From UBA5009 sp038043185 (GTDB lineage Bacteria; Bdellovibrionota; Bdellovibrionia; Bdellovibrionales; Bdellovibrionaceae): a DNA stretch of 64,000 nucleotides. Both the position numbers and the translations under genes were made by a program. The first letter of the stretch is position 1. Every line of letters begins with the position of its first letter. Below, in pieces: positions 52,039-60,367 of the stretch. The notes under the pieces were generated by a model, which was not told the origin of the DNA, did no database searches, and saw nothing but the letters and a program-made list of their open reading frames with translations. Location: the NCBI GenBank assembly GCA_038043185.1, contig JBBTCO010000030.1, forward strand, positions 46,434-110,433, read 5' to 3'.

Positions 52039-54444
52039 TTAATAATAAATAAGTTCTTTAAGAGCTTCTTTTTGAAGCGGTGCTGTCGGGGTTCCTCCAA
52101 AAGTAAATTCGAAACTCATACCGATGACTGTCGAGCCCCCAATGGTTTGACTGTGCGTTAGCATAATCAGCCAACAATCGCCCGGGGGTTTAATTTGGGC
52201 AATATAAGCCCATGATTTAATCCGACTGTTATCCTGGGATTGAATCCAATTTGAATCATAGACGAACTGTCCGACAAGATTAAGGTACCGAGTGGTGAAG
52301 CCAGTTTGAAAGGTCAAAGTTTCCGCTCTTTGTGAAGAATCGACTTGCTGGCCGGGAACGATGGTGTCTTGACGATTGATTTCAAACCCAAAAAATTGTC
52401 CCTGAGCATTGCTTAATCTGAAGCGCGAGTTTGTATTGGTTACCTTTTGGTAAGGATAGTAATTCACTTGGGTTCGACTTTCAAATGGCTCTAAGCGCAC
52501 ATCCAATATTCCGGCAATATTAGACCAAGGTTCACGATTAGGATCAGATCTTGAGGCCTGATAGGCGTCGTAGGATTGTGATAATTTTAGACTAGCGATT
52601 TGTTTATAGTAGGGCGAGCCTTCCAGCCATTTTTTTTCTACCAATCGATTGGTTATGGCGAAGGTTACAATATTTCGATCATAGATTCTATCGTTATGAT
52701 CGAATTGCAGGCCATATTTTCCTCCAAGGTCACCATCACTTATGCTATCGCGAGAAGTAACCGGAGGATCCGATTCATCGAATCCCCAGAAGGGGTGAAA
52801 TCTTTGTTCGATCCACGGGGTCGTGGTGTAAGAGACTTCGGGTTGAAATTCATGTTTGTATCGATCTGAAATCGGATCATCAAGATCCCCATAAATTCGA
52901 TTGAAAGTTGTGCTTGTTGAAACCTCGGCTCGAACATATCTACGAAGAGTGTCGCTGTAATTTTGAATGGGAAAATTGTAATGAGTCTCTCGGTAGCTTA
53001 ATTTTGGTACGACATCAATTTTTTCACCGAGTTTGAATGGATAATAAATAGATGGCTGAATATCGAGGCGCTGGCCGGTGCGGATGAAGTCAGTGGTTGG
53101 ATCATATTTTCCGTCATAAACTGCGGGGCAATTTGGATAGGCTTGCGTTCGATCACTTTCTGGAATTAAACCACAGAGATTCGTTTGAGATCTTATTGGC
53201 AGAGTCGCATGAGGAGTCAAATCATCGTAGGCTTGGCCGGCTCGCGAGAAATTGACTAAATTTAGATCAAAGGCATAAACAAATTTCGTGTCGGGAATAT
53301 TTTTTTGTTTCTGAGAGTAGCGCAATTCGGGCAAGCGGTGGACGGCACTGTCATTTCCTGCGAGGGGGTCTGCTTGTAAAAGATTAATATAATATGAGCT
53401 GTCTGCACTCCAATGAGTATCGTCTGTGTTCTTTGAAATTGACATGCGATTTTCCATAGCTGCATCACCGTGATTTTTTGTTTCTCGAGCAAAATCTTTG
53501 GGATATTGCAGATCGCTGGTGTTGTTGACTTGCATTCGGTGGACGTACCCCTCTGGAAGTTCGAGATAATGATCGTATTTTATAAACCAGCGATTAATGG
53601 CAGTGCCTTTTTTTTCGTTGGTTCGGTAAGTGTCTAGGCGGTCGTCGTCTTTGAAGACGAGATCACGTAAAAAGGCTGTATCAAATTCGCCGTAACTGTT
53701 CTCGGAAAGATAGTAACGGTAGTTGAATAATGATTTTGGTCCACGAAATTCGTAATTTTTTAAAGTGTAGGTTGAATCTTTGCTACGAGAAAGGGCGAAA
53801 AAAACTGGTTGAGCTATCGCTAGTCCCCCTTTGTCCTCTTTTTCAAACTGGGGGGTCAGTAAACCTGTTTGCCGGTCACTCTTAAGGGGAACTACCAGAT
53901 AGGGAAGCCACAGCACTGGCACAGAACCAAATTTTAAAATTGAGTTTTTGATGAAGGCATAGCCACCGAGTTCGGCGCGGATTTGAGAGCCCGAAAACCC
54001 CCAGGATGACGGGCAGTTGTTGCAAGTGGTGTAATCCGCTTTCACCACAAAGAAATCATTCTCGCCCGTTTTCTGAATCATCTCGCCTTCAAATAAGACA
54101 TTTCCTGACTGCACGAAGCCGTTGATCATGAGTCCGGTATTTGTTTCATAGTCGAGATAAATTTGATCACCGCCCATTGTGGCCACGGTCGAAACAACTT
54201 TGGCTCTTCCAAATAACTCGAGTTTGTGAGAACGCAAATCAACGCGCGCTTTATCACAAGAAATGTGTTGGTCTTTATTGACGATTTGCACGTTTCCTTC
54301 AAGAGTGACGGACTCATTTTCATTATCACGAAAGAGCGAATCTGCGATGATGGTAAGCCCTTGAATCCGGGCGGATGTCTGGGCCTGTGTCTTGAAGCCC
54401 ATCAGTAGAAAAATTAAGCAAAGGACGTATTTAATAAATGGCAC
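52039..54444 (-). CDS. lptD: LPS-assembly outer-membrane protein LptD
   Basis: 801 aa. The signal peptide ends near KTQAQ. The N-terminal OstA/LptA-like beta-taco (residues about 25-150) shows SVTLEGNVQI, CDKARVDL and GRAKVVS. The large C-terminal beta-barrel begins with PYLVVPLKSDRQTGLLTP, a conserved LptD segment, and ends in the aromatic FEFTFGG region. It inserts LPS at the cell surface with LptE. The Cys pair CNNC at the domain border is a candidate disulphide. GTG start with a weak ribosome site. Its presence indicates a Gram-negative outer membrane with LPS. Confidence 0.93.
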   Translation of the reverse strand: MPFIKYVLCLIFLLMGFKTQAQTSARIQGLTIIADSLFRDNENESVTLEGNVQIVNKDQHISCDKARVDLRSHKLELFGRAKVVSTVATMGGDQIYLDYETNTGLMINGFVQSGNVLFEGEMIQKTGENDFFVVKADYTTCNNCPSSWGFSGSQIRAELGGYAFIKNSILKFGSVPVLWLPYLVVPLKSDRQTGLLTPQFEKEDKGGLAIAQPVFFALSRSKDSTYTLKNYEFRGPKSLFNYRYYLSENSYGEFDTAFLRDLVFKDDDRLDTYRTNEKKGTAINRWFIKYDHYLELPEGYVHRMQVNNTSDLQYPKDFARETKNHGDAAMENRMSISKNTDDTHWSADSSYYINLLQADPLAGNDSAVHRLPELRYSQKQKNIPDTKFVYAFDLNLVNFSRAGQAYDDLTPHATLPIRSQTNLCGLIPESDRTQAYPNCPAVYDGKYDPTTDFIRTGQRLDIQPSIYYPFKLGEKIDVVPKLSYRETHYNFPIQNYSDTLRRYVRAEVSTSTTFNRIYGDLDDPISDRYKHEFQPEVSYTTTPWIEQRFHPFWGFDESDPPVTSRDSISDGDLGGKYGLQFDHNDRIYDRNIVTFAITNRLVEKKWLEGSPYYKQIASLKLSQSYDAYQASRSDPNREPWSNIAGILDVRLEPFESRTQVNYYPYQKVTNTNSRFRLSNAQGQFFGFEINRQDTIVPGQQVDSSQRAETLTFQTGFTTRYLNLVGQFVYDSNWIQSQDNSRIKSWAYIAQIKPPGDCWLIMLTHSQTIGGSTVIGMSFEFTFGGTPTAPLQKEALKELIYY

Positions 54445-54556
54445 TTAAAAAGTTTAAGAATGTCGAAGGCTTTTGTCGAGTTGAAGGGCGTTATTCTGGT
54501 CAAAAGATCACTTTAGAAACAATTCTAGAAAACCGAGAAGGAAAAGTGGAGGTACG

Positions 54557-55021
54557 ATGCGAACAAAAGTGGAATTTCAAGGTGACTACACAATCGTTCA
54601 AGTTTCTGGCCGGCTCGATATTGATAAAACTTCTCTTTTTAAACAAGCCTGTCTAGCCTCTCTTAAGGGACAAAAGGTCATATTCGCTTTAGAAAGTTTA
54701 AATTTTGTGGGTTCAACTGGAATTCTGAATTTTTTCCATGCGATTAATGAAATCCATGAGCTTAATAATCGAACTTGTCGAATTGCTGGTTTAAGTAATG
54801 ATTTCAGACGAGTAGTTCATTTGGTCGATTTTCAATCTTTAGAGTTGCACGAAACCGTCGATATGGCGACCTTGAGCTTTGAAAGACCAGTTGTGCCAGT
54901 GATGATTGAATCAGTAGCGGTAATTAATGAAAATTTGCTGACCGAAACTCAGGCTGTTGCTGTGGAATTGACTTCGTCAGAAGCCCTCATCGTTGGCGAA
55001 CTTGAAGAACGTAATTCTTGA
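54557..55021 (+). CDS. STAS-domain protein (anti-sigma antagonist type)
   Basis: 154 aa. STAS domain at residues 1-105: YTIVQVSGRLDIDKTSLFKQA, KVIFALESLNFVGSTGI with the phospho-acceptor-like Ser-Thr in NFVGSTG, and FRRVVHLVDF. A 45-residue tail of unclear role follows. GGAGG precedes the ATG. It may respond to a kinase/phosphatase partner switch, but none is encoded nearby. Its 3' end overlaps the convergent coiled-coil gene by 73 nt. Confidence 0.85.
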   Translation: MRTKVEFQGDYTIVQVSGRLDIDKTSLFKQACLASLKGQKVIFALESLNFVGSTGILNFFHAINEIHELNNRTCRIAGLSNDFRRVVHLVDFQSLELHETVDMATLSFERPVVPVMIESVAVINENLLTETQAVAVELTSSEALIVGELEERNS

Positions 55022-56070
55022 ATTTTTAAACTAAGATCAAGATTAAGCTTTTCTAAAGCCTGTAAGGCGATTTTTAGTTTTTCACTTTCTTCATTTTTTG
55101 CATGCCAAACATAGCGAAGGCTTTCGAGCTGATGCTGAAGATCATATTGATTCTTATCAAATTCTTTAATGCGTTCTGTATCTGACAGTACCCGATGTTT
55201 AAGGTCAGCATGCTCAATACTTAACTTCTGATTTTCTCGATACAGTTCATTATTTTTTTCCTGGATGCGTAGAACTTCCGACTCGAGTTGTTGTTTCATG
55301 AGATCTTTTGCGCGACTCAGTTCAATGAGCTGATTTTCCAGTTCGACCTGTCTGTCAAACGAGCGTTGCAACTTGAAATTTTTAAGAACCAAAGACTCGG
55401 CTTCCGCTTTCAATGACTTTAACTCTTCATTCAGGGTTTGAATCTGATGTTCATAAGAGTCGAGAGATTCATGATGTTGACGACCCATATTTTCAACTTG
55501 AATCTTTGTGTTTTTAGTTAATTCGGCCATTTGCGCTTTAAGTTCTCGGACTTGCAACTCTTTTTGAGTGTGCTGTTTTTCAGCACGTTCAAGTTGTTCT
55601 TCAAGACTGTGAGCGTATTCTTTTAATTGCTGTAAATAGGGTCTAACTTGGTTCCTAATTTTTTCATGATATTTTTGATGGCGTTGGAGTTCGGATTGGT
55701 TTCTCTCGACTTGCGAGGTAAGAATAACGATTTTTTCTTGCTGAGTCTGAAGAGTTTGTTCGTACTGGCTGGATTGAACTTTCCAATCACCGTCATTTTC
55801 GCGAAAAACATAATTTTGATCGGTCAGCGATTGATTTAATTCTGTCAGGCGTTGGATTTCAGATTGAAATTTTTGAATTTCTTCTTCTAGGCGAGATTGC
55901 TTTCTGAGGCTGATTTTTAATCTTGTAAGAGTTTCTTCGTTTTGCTCGAGCAAGGTCTCGAAACTTGAAGATTTACGAAAATTAAATGCATTTGCCTGCG
56001 GCTCTGCTGGACTTTCATTATTAAAATCTAAATGTGAAAGAGGAAACTTTTGAAATGAGTCAGTATCCAT
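54949..56070 (-). CDS. Long coiled-coil protein
   Basis: 373 aa from the ATG at 56070, chosen for GGGTGGGAG upstream; two earlier ATGs are possible. Residues about 45-355 are a nearly continuous heptad coiled coil rich in Glu, Gln, Lys and Leu (NEETLTRLKISLRKQSRLEEE, QLEEQLERAEKQHTQKELQ). The short N-terminal part has PLSHLDFNNE. There is no signal peptide or membrane helix, so it is a cytoplasmic structural or scaffold protein. No domain of known function is seen. Confidence 0.75.
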   Translation of the reverse strand: MDTDSFQKFPLSHLDFNNESPAEPQANAFNFRKSSSFETLLEQNEETLTRLKISLRKQSRLEEEIQKFQSEIQRLTELNQSLTDQNYVFRENDGDWKVQSSQYEQTLQTQQEKIVILTSQVERNQSELQRHQKYHEKIRNQVRPYLQQLKEYAHSLEEQLERAEKQHTQKELQVRELKAQMAELTKNTKIQVENMGRQHHESLDSYEHQIQTLNEELKSLKAEAESLVLKNFKLQRSFDRQVELENQLIELSRAKDLMKQQLESEVLRIQEKNNELYRENQKLSIEHADLKHRVLSDTERIKEFDKNQYDLQHQLESLRYVWHAKNEESEKLKIALQALEKLNLDLSLKIQELRSSSSPTMRASDEVNSTATA

Positions 56071-56205
56071 TTTTAACTCCCACCCATCGTCCATGATGGT
56101 CAATTTATTGTTTCAAGAAGACTGATTTTCGTCAAACTTTAGACCAGAAAGCTAGACCTCGGCCTGGGTTTAAAGTGAATATCTAGATTGGCCGATGGTT
56201 GGTGC

Positions 56206-56805
56206 ATGGGTGCTGCACCAAAATTAAAAAGTGCTGAAATCGAGGAAATGGCTCAGGAAGCTAAAAAGGCTGAAGAAGCTCATCTTTTTGAATTAGGCAT
56301 GGAGAAAACTGATTTTGGACGCCCAGACTCGTTAAGATACAAGGTCTTAACCCTAGTTCTTCAAGAAACTTATGATCGAGCTATTGCCGAGCTGAGGGAT
56401 TTTGGCAAATCTGAATCGGAGTATCCAAATTTTAAGCAAAAAGTCGAACGTTATGTGGCTCACAGTATTGATCTTGTATTTGCCATCAAGGCAAAAAGAA
56501 ATTTTCCAGGGATTATTTCGCTGACCAGAGCAAAGCAACAGGAACTCATGGAAAAATTTAAAGAACATTATAAAGAGCTGCAGTTCATATTACGTAAAAT
56601 TGAAAAGGTAGAGGCCGATTTGCGGATCGAAGATGCAAGGTCAACCATTTACGTTATTCGTGCGCTTTGGCTAGCAGTCCTGTGTATGGGGATCGTGTGG
56701 TTTATTAACGAAATTGTTCAAGGCATCGCCCTAACTGGTACGGTCGTAGTCGAAGATTTGCTGGGAAAAGCGACCACCTATATATTTGAGCTAATAGGCT
56801 GGTAA
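56206..56805 (+). CDS. Membrane-anchored helical protein, unknown family
   Basis: About 199 aa from the ATG at 56206. A soluble helical region (1-145), rich in Lys/Glu, contains FNIKQKVERYVAHSIDLVFAIK-like helices. One or two hydrophobic helices follow near the C-terminus (VIRALWLAVLCMGIVWFINEIVQ). It is probably a tail-anchored cytoplasmic-facing protein. It converges with the VKOR-DsbA gene. No family recognised. Confidence 0.6.
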   Translation: MGAAPKLKSAEIEEMAQEAKKAEEAHLFELGMEKTDFGRPDSLRYKVLTLVLQETYDRAIAELRDFGKSESEYPNFKQKVERYVAHSIDLVFAIKAKRNFPGIISLTRAKQQELMEKFKEHYKELQFILRKIEKVEADLRIEDARSTIYVIRALWLAVLCMGIVWFINEIVQGIALTGTVVVEDLLGKATTYIFELIGW

Positions 56806-56809
56806 GAAC

Positions 56810-58009
56810 TTATTTAATCGAATTATAAACTTTTTGAAGTACTGGCAAGGTTTGGCCAGCCATCAAGGCCTTACCATTCACAAATATGGTTGGAGTTCCC
56901 GTTATTTTGGCACTGAGCGCTTCTTGAGCTAATTTTTTCAGTTCGATCATGGCTTCGCCTGAATTCATACATTCCTTAAGCGGATCGCAAGCAATACCGG
57001 CATCCTGACAAATCTTTTTATCTATATCATCTGTGGCCACTATTCCGGAATACTCTTGTTGATGATCAAAAATCGAGTGATGAACATCCCAGCCTCTGGA
57101 TGCTGTTTTGGCCGCACAAATTGTAGCCAAGGCTAGGCGACAGCGCACGCCATCCCCGGTGCCTTTCATTGTGGGATCTGGGTTGCAGGATCCATCAAGA
57201 GGAAAGACTTTAAAAATGAATTGCACATCGGGATGAGATTCCGCAAACGCGTGCAAGGTTGGGTAAGCATGCTTACAGTGAGGACACAAAAAATCGGCAA
57301 ACTCGACGATGACCATTTTTGGATTTTTCAGCTGCGGTTTTAATATTAAACCAGTGTTTAAATCAAAATTTTGGGTTGCTGATGTAGACCAGGCGTAGGT
57401 GGCTTCTTGAACTGTGCGATCAAAGTTTTTATAACCAAAATTATTTACCGCCATCGAATTAAAAATAAAGCTCAATGCCGGGATGGCGAGGAAACAAATG
57501 AAGAGCCATTTGTCGGTTGCAAAGGCGTCTTTTAAGTCCTCTAGGCATCGGGGTTTATCAGCGGGCTTGGCAAGCCACAGGCCCACAAAACTGACGAAGG
57601 ATAGAAAATAGACCAATATACAATAAAGACAAAATGTGCCCAATTTAAAGCTAGAGATCAGTCCCATAAAAATAGAAGTAAGGGCGACAATTAGGGATAA
57701 AAAGAAGGCGAAGCGTTGAACTCGTTCAGGCCGCTCAGCGAAGCCGGTCCAAGCGATAAGGCTTAATAGTAGCAATACCAAGTTTGTTGCTAGTCCCCAA
57801 ATCGCGACCGGAACTCCGTAAACTTGAGCATATGAGCTAGCGCTAGTGGCATCACAATTAAAAAGGGAGCTGATGTTGCATGAGCTTTGGCCCTGAGCCA
57901 TCCCGAAATTTAAATTGTAATACTTGAGTGCGAGATAGGCATGTACAAATAGAGCCAAAAAAGTAGCAATTAAGCTAAGAACTAAAAATTTTTTCTTTTT
58001 ATTTTCCAT
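56810..58009 (-). CDS. VKOR-DsbA fusion (disulphide-forming membrane protein)
   Basis: 399 aa. The N-terminal half is a vitamin K epoxide reductase-like membrane domain. It has a loop Cys pair in QSSCNISSLFNCD (Cys44, Cys52), the quinone-site CLYC motif in TFCLYCILVY, and four to five helices. The C-terminal half is a DsbA-type thioredoxin domain with active site CPHC (FADFLCPHCKHAYP) and cis-Pro region TGTPTIFVNG. The fusion would oxidise periplasmic proteins and pass electrons directly to quinone, replacing a DsbA/DsbB pair. It fits a cell exporting many Cys-rich proteins. Confidence 0.93.
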   Translation of the reverse strand: MENKKKKFLVLSLIATFLALFVHAYLALKYYNLNFGMAQGQSSCNISSLFNCDATSASSYAQVYGVPVAIWGLATNLVLLLLSLIAWTGFAERPERVQRFAFFLSLIVALTSIFMGLISSFKLGTFCLYCILVYFLSFVSFVGLWLAKPADKPRCLEDLKDAFATDKWLFICFLAIPALSFIFNSMAVNNFGYKNFDRTVQEATYAWSTSATQNFDLNTGLILKPQLKNPKMVIVEFADFLCPHCKHAYPTLHAFAESHPDVQFIFKVFPLDGSCNPDPTMKGTGDGVRCRLALATICAAKTASRGWDVHHSIFDHQQEYSGIVATDDIDKKICQDAGIACDPLKECMNSGEAMIELKKLAQEALSAKITGTPTIFVNGKALMAGQTLPVLQKVYNSIK

Positions 58010-58082
58010 GGACCCATGAGAACATAAAAAAGACTTTTATGTCCACATTTTCTTGGCTGAGTTGTCATAACGGAGAAGCAGA

Positions 58083-59714
58083 GTGGCGAACATTCCGACT
58101 TGGTATAGAATTCGTTATGAATTTTATAAACAAATCCATGAACAGGTGCTTCGGCGGTTGGGTGATGAGCCTGCAGAGATCCGGTCCTATCGGAAAAATT
58201 ATGAAAAGGAATTTGATCGATCTTGGAGTGTGTCGAATCGCGAGATTCTTTTAAAGAAAATTCAGAGTGCAAGATTAATCTATCTGGGAGATTTTCATCC
58301 CCTTTTGCAGTCGCAAAAGGTCCATCTTCGAATCCTTAAGAATACTTCCGTCGGTAAAAACACGGTGCTGGGATTAGAGTGTTTTTGGCAAGTCGATCAA
58401 GGACTATTAGACCAATTTATCAAAGGGACATTGAGTGAAAAAGATTTTTTAAAAAAAATCGAATGGAAAAAAAAATGGGGTTTTCCGTGGAAAAACTACC
58501 AGCCTATGTTGCGATGGGCTCGAGAGAACAAGGTTAAAGTCATCGGTTTGAATGGACCTATCAAATCAAAAATAAAAAATTTGAATACAGCTGGCTCGGT
58601 GGGGTTGAAAACTCGCGATCAGTGGGCGGCGGATGCGATTCTTAAGTACTTTTCCGAGCATCCTGATTGCAAAATGTTTGTGGTGTATGGAGATCTTCAT
58701 CTTGCCGAGCGACATTTGCCCGGTTTGGTCAAAAAAAAAATGGGGAAAAGAAGCCCACTAAAGACCTTAAGAGTGATGCAAAATTCAGAAAAGATTTATT
58801 TTCAACTTTTGCGAAAAGAAAAAGAAGACCAAGTCGATGTGGTCGCCTTGCCACGGGAAACATTTTGTCTACTGAGTGTACCTCCATGGGTAAAATGGCA
58901 GAATTACCTTTTAGATTTAGAGCAAACGGATGATCAAGGACTGAAGGGAAGCTCTTTGGATCTGACGGATCATGTTTCCCAATACGTTAAGATGATCTGC
59001 CAAGATTTAGAGTTGAAGGTCGATGTTTCACATCTTTCTGTGTTTACTGCGCAAGATCGCAGTCTGTGGAAGTCTATCCAAGAGAATTTTCCGATTCGGC
59101 AAGTCGAAGTCTTAGAGCTTATGATCGCCGAGGAGAGACCTTTTTTCTTGCCCCAGGTGGGAATTGCTTATTTGTCTCGTATGTCAGTTAATCATGCTGC
59201 TGCTTTGGCGATGCATTACATCCATTCTCGGCATTGTAAATTGAAAGCTTGGAATCTTGAGTTACCAAGAGATTTTCAAAGGCTGATTTGGCTCGAGGCG
59301 CTTTCTTATTTTGGCTCGAAATTAATTAATCCAAAACGAAAAACTGAAACATTATTGGATCTCAGGAAAATGCTGGATTCGAAGAGTCCTCGAGATGCCG
59401 GAAAAGAGTCCTTGCGATTAGCATTGGCACAAAAGATGACTGAATTGTCCGTGCTGACCAAGCGCGATGGGCATCGTTTTAAATTTATACCCAAAAAAAA
59501 ATCAAGTTATTTAACCGCGGCGACACTGTTAGGCGGAATGATGGGAGAAAAGATTTTCACTGGTTACCGGCAAAAAATCTTGAGTCTAAGTGCGATACAA
59601 AATCTTTTAAAAAAAGATTGGACCAGTGAGGCTTTTATTAAATCCTACTATGCCATTCTTGAAATTATCGAGCCCATGCCCACCAGTTTCAAAAGCAAAT
59701 CCGACAAGCTTTAA
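58083..59714 (+). CDS. ChaN-like protein with long C-terminal extension
   Basis: 543 aa. Residues about 45-235 match the ChaN/haem-binding uptake fold: LIYLGDFHPLLQSQKVHLRIL (conserved GDFH), VLGLECFW, and KMFVVYGDLHLAERHLPGLV. The following 300 residues (a helical part with MSVNHAAALAMHYIHSRHCKLKAWNLELP) exceed typical family length and are not recognised. There is no signal peptide, unlike E. coli-type ChaN lipoproteins. GTG start with GGAG. The stop codon lies in the left arm of a gene-end palindrome. Confidence 0.75.
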   Translation: MANIPTWYRIRYEFYKQIHEQVLRRLGDEPAEIRSYRKNYEKEFDRSWSVSNREILLKKIQSARLIYLGDFHPLLQSQKVHLRILKNTSVGKNTVLGLECFWQVDQGLLDQFIKGTLSEKDFLKKIEWKKKWGFPWKNYQPMLRWARENKVKVIGLNGPIKSKIKNLNTAGSVGLKTRDQWAADAILKYFSEHPDCKMFVVYGDLHLAERHLPGLVKKKMGKRSPLKTLRVMQNSEKIYFQLLRKEKEDQVDVVALPRETFCLLSVPPWVKWQNYLLDLEQTDDQGLKGSSLDLTDHVSQYVKMICQDLELKVDVSHLSVFTAQDRSLWKSIQENFPIRQVEVLELMIAEERPFFLPQVGIAYLSRMSVNHAAALAMHYIHSRHCKLKAWNLELPRDFQRLIWLEALSYFGSKLINPKRKTETLLDLRKMLDSKSPRDAGKESLRLALAQKMTELSVLTKRDGHRFKFIPKKKSSYLTAATLLGGMMGEKIFTGYRQKILSLSAIQNLLKKDWTSEAFIKSYYAILEIIEPMPTSFKSKSDKL

Positions 59715-59827
59715 AACTCCAAATCTCTGCGTTCTCGGTTAAAAACCTTCTTCGACGTACAGGAAGTACGCCTTCAGGCGGTTTTTAATCTGCGGCCTTG
59801 ATCTTTGGAGTTTTAAAGCTTGTCGGA
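59700..59827 (+). repeat. Gene-end palindrome B (ChaN-like gene 3' end)
   Basis: Perfect 24-bp arms at 59700-59723 and 59804-59827 (left arm begins TCCGACAAGCTTTAAAACTC). The left arm spans the last four codons and stop of the preceding gene. The 80-nt interior has an inner TTAAAAACC/GGTTTTTAA pair and the core hairpin CGTAC-AGGAA-GTACG (59756-59770). The core is on the same strand as the gene. The core stem differs from A and C by one compensated base pair. Confidence 0.92.
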
Positions 59828-59848
59828 ACCAAATAAATATTTAAGCGG

Positions 59849-59970
59849 GGATTTAGTTTATATTTGAAATCTCGAGGCCGCACGACCGAGGTCGACTGAG
59901 GCGCACTTCCTGTGCGTCGCAGGGAGGCCGAGGGAGGAGAACGAAGAGATTTCAAATATAAACTAAATCC
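59849..59970 (-). repeat. Gene-end palindrome C (HU gene 3' end)
   Basis: Perfect 25-bp arms at 59849-59873 and 59946-59970. On the minus strand the first arm is the end of the HU gene with its stop codon. The 72-nt interior carries the core hairpin CGCAC-AGGAA-GTGCG (plus-strand 59902-59916), identical to element A over 35 nt, in the orientation of the HU gene. Elements B and C lie back to back, 21 nt apart, between convergent genes. Confidence 0.92.
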
Positions 59971-60238
59971 GGACGAGGTCTTTGAAGTCTTTGCCCGGTT
60001 TAAACCGGGGAACATTTTGACTAGGAATAGTGACTGGAACTCCTGTACGGGGATTTCTTGCAGGACGTGCTTTCCGAGCGGCTCTTGAAAAAGTTCCGAA
60101 TCCAACTAATTTTACTTCTTCACCTTTTGAAACCGTTTTCTGGATGAGTTCTAAAGCCGCATCAATGAAACTTTCCGTCTGAGTTTTTGTCAGTTGAGTT
60201 TTTTCGGAAAGCTTGCTGATGAGTTGTGCTTTATTCAT
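59963..60238 (-). CDS. HU-family DNA-binding protein
   Basis: 91 aa, full-length HU/IHF fold. MNKAQLISKLSEKTQLTKTQ, LVGFGTFSRAARKARPARNPRTG (DNA-inserting arm with the conserved RNPRTG) and VPRFKPGKDFKDLV at the end. A histone-like nucleoid protein. AGGAGA lies upstream of the ATG. Its final two codons and stop lie in palindrome C, so its mRNA would end in a very stable stem. Confidence 0.96.
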   Translation of the reverse strand: MNKAQLISKLSEKTQLTKTQTESFIDAALELIQKTVSKGEEVKLVGFGTFSRAARKARPARNPRTGVPVTIPSQNVPRFKPGKDFKDLVRI

Positions 60239-60367
60239 ATTCTAGATTCTCCTGATTGCTTCGAGGTGGCTGAATGTATTTAAAGGTCTTCTTAAGGTCA
60301 AAAGCTTTTTTAATTTTATAAAACGAAAGACTATGAAATGATGCAGAAATGGGTTATTTATTAAAAT

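Noticed and set aside
54438..54656. 72-aa frame divergent from lptD
   Set aside because: No family resemblance; it overlaps the STAS gene start, which has a better ribosome site and a domain.
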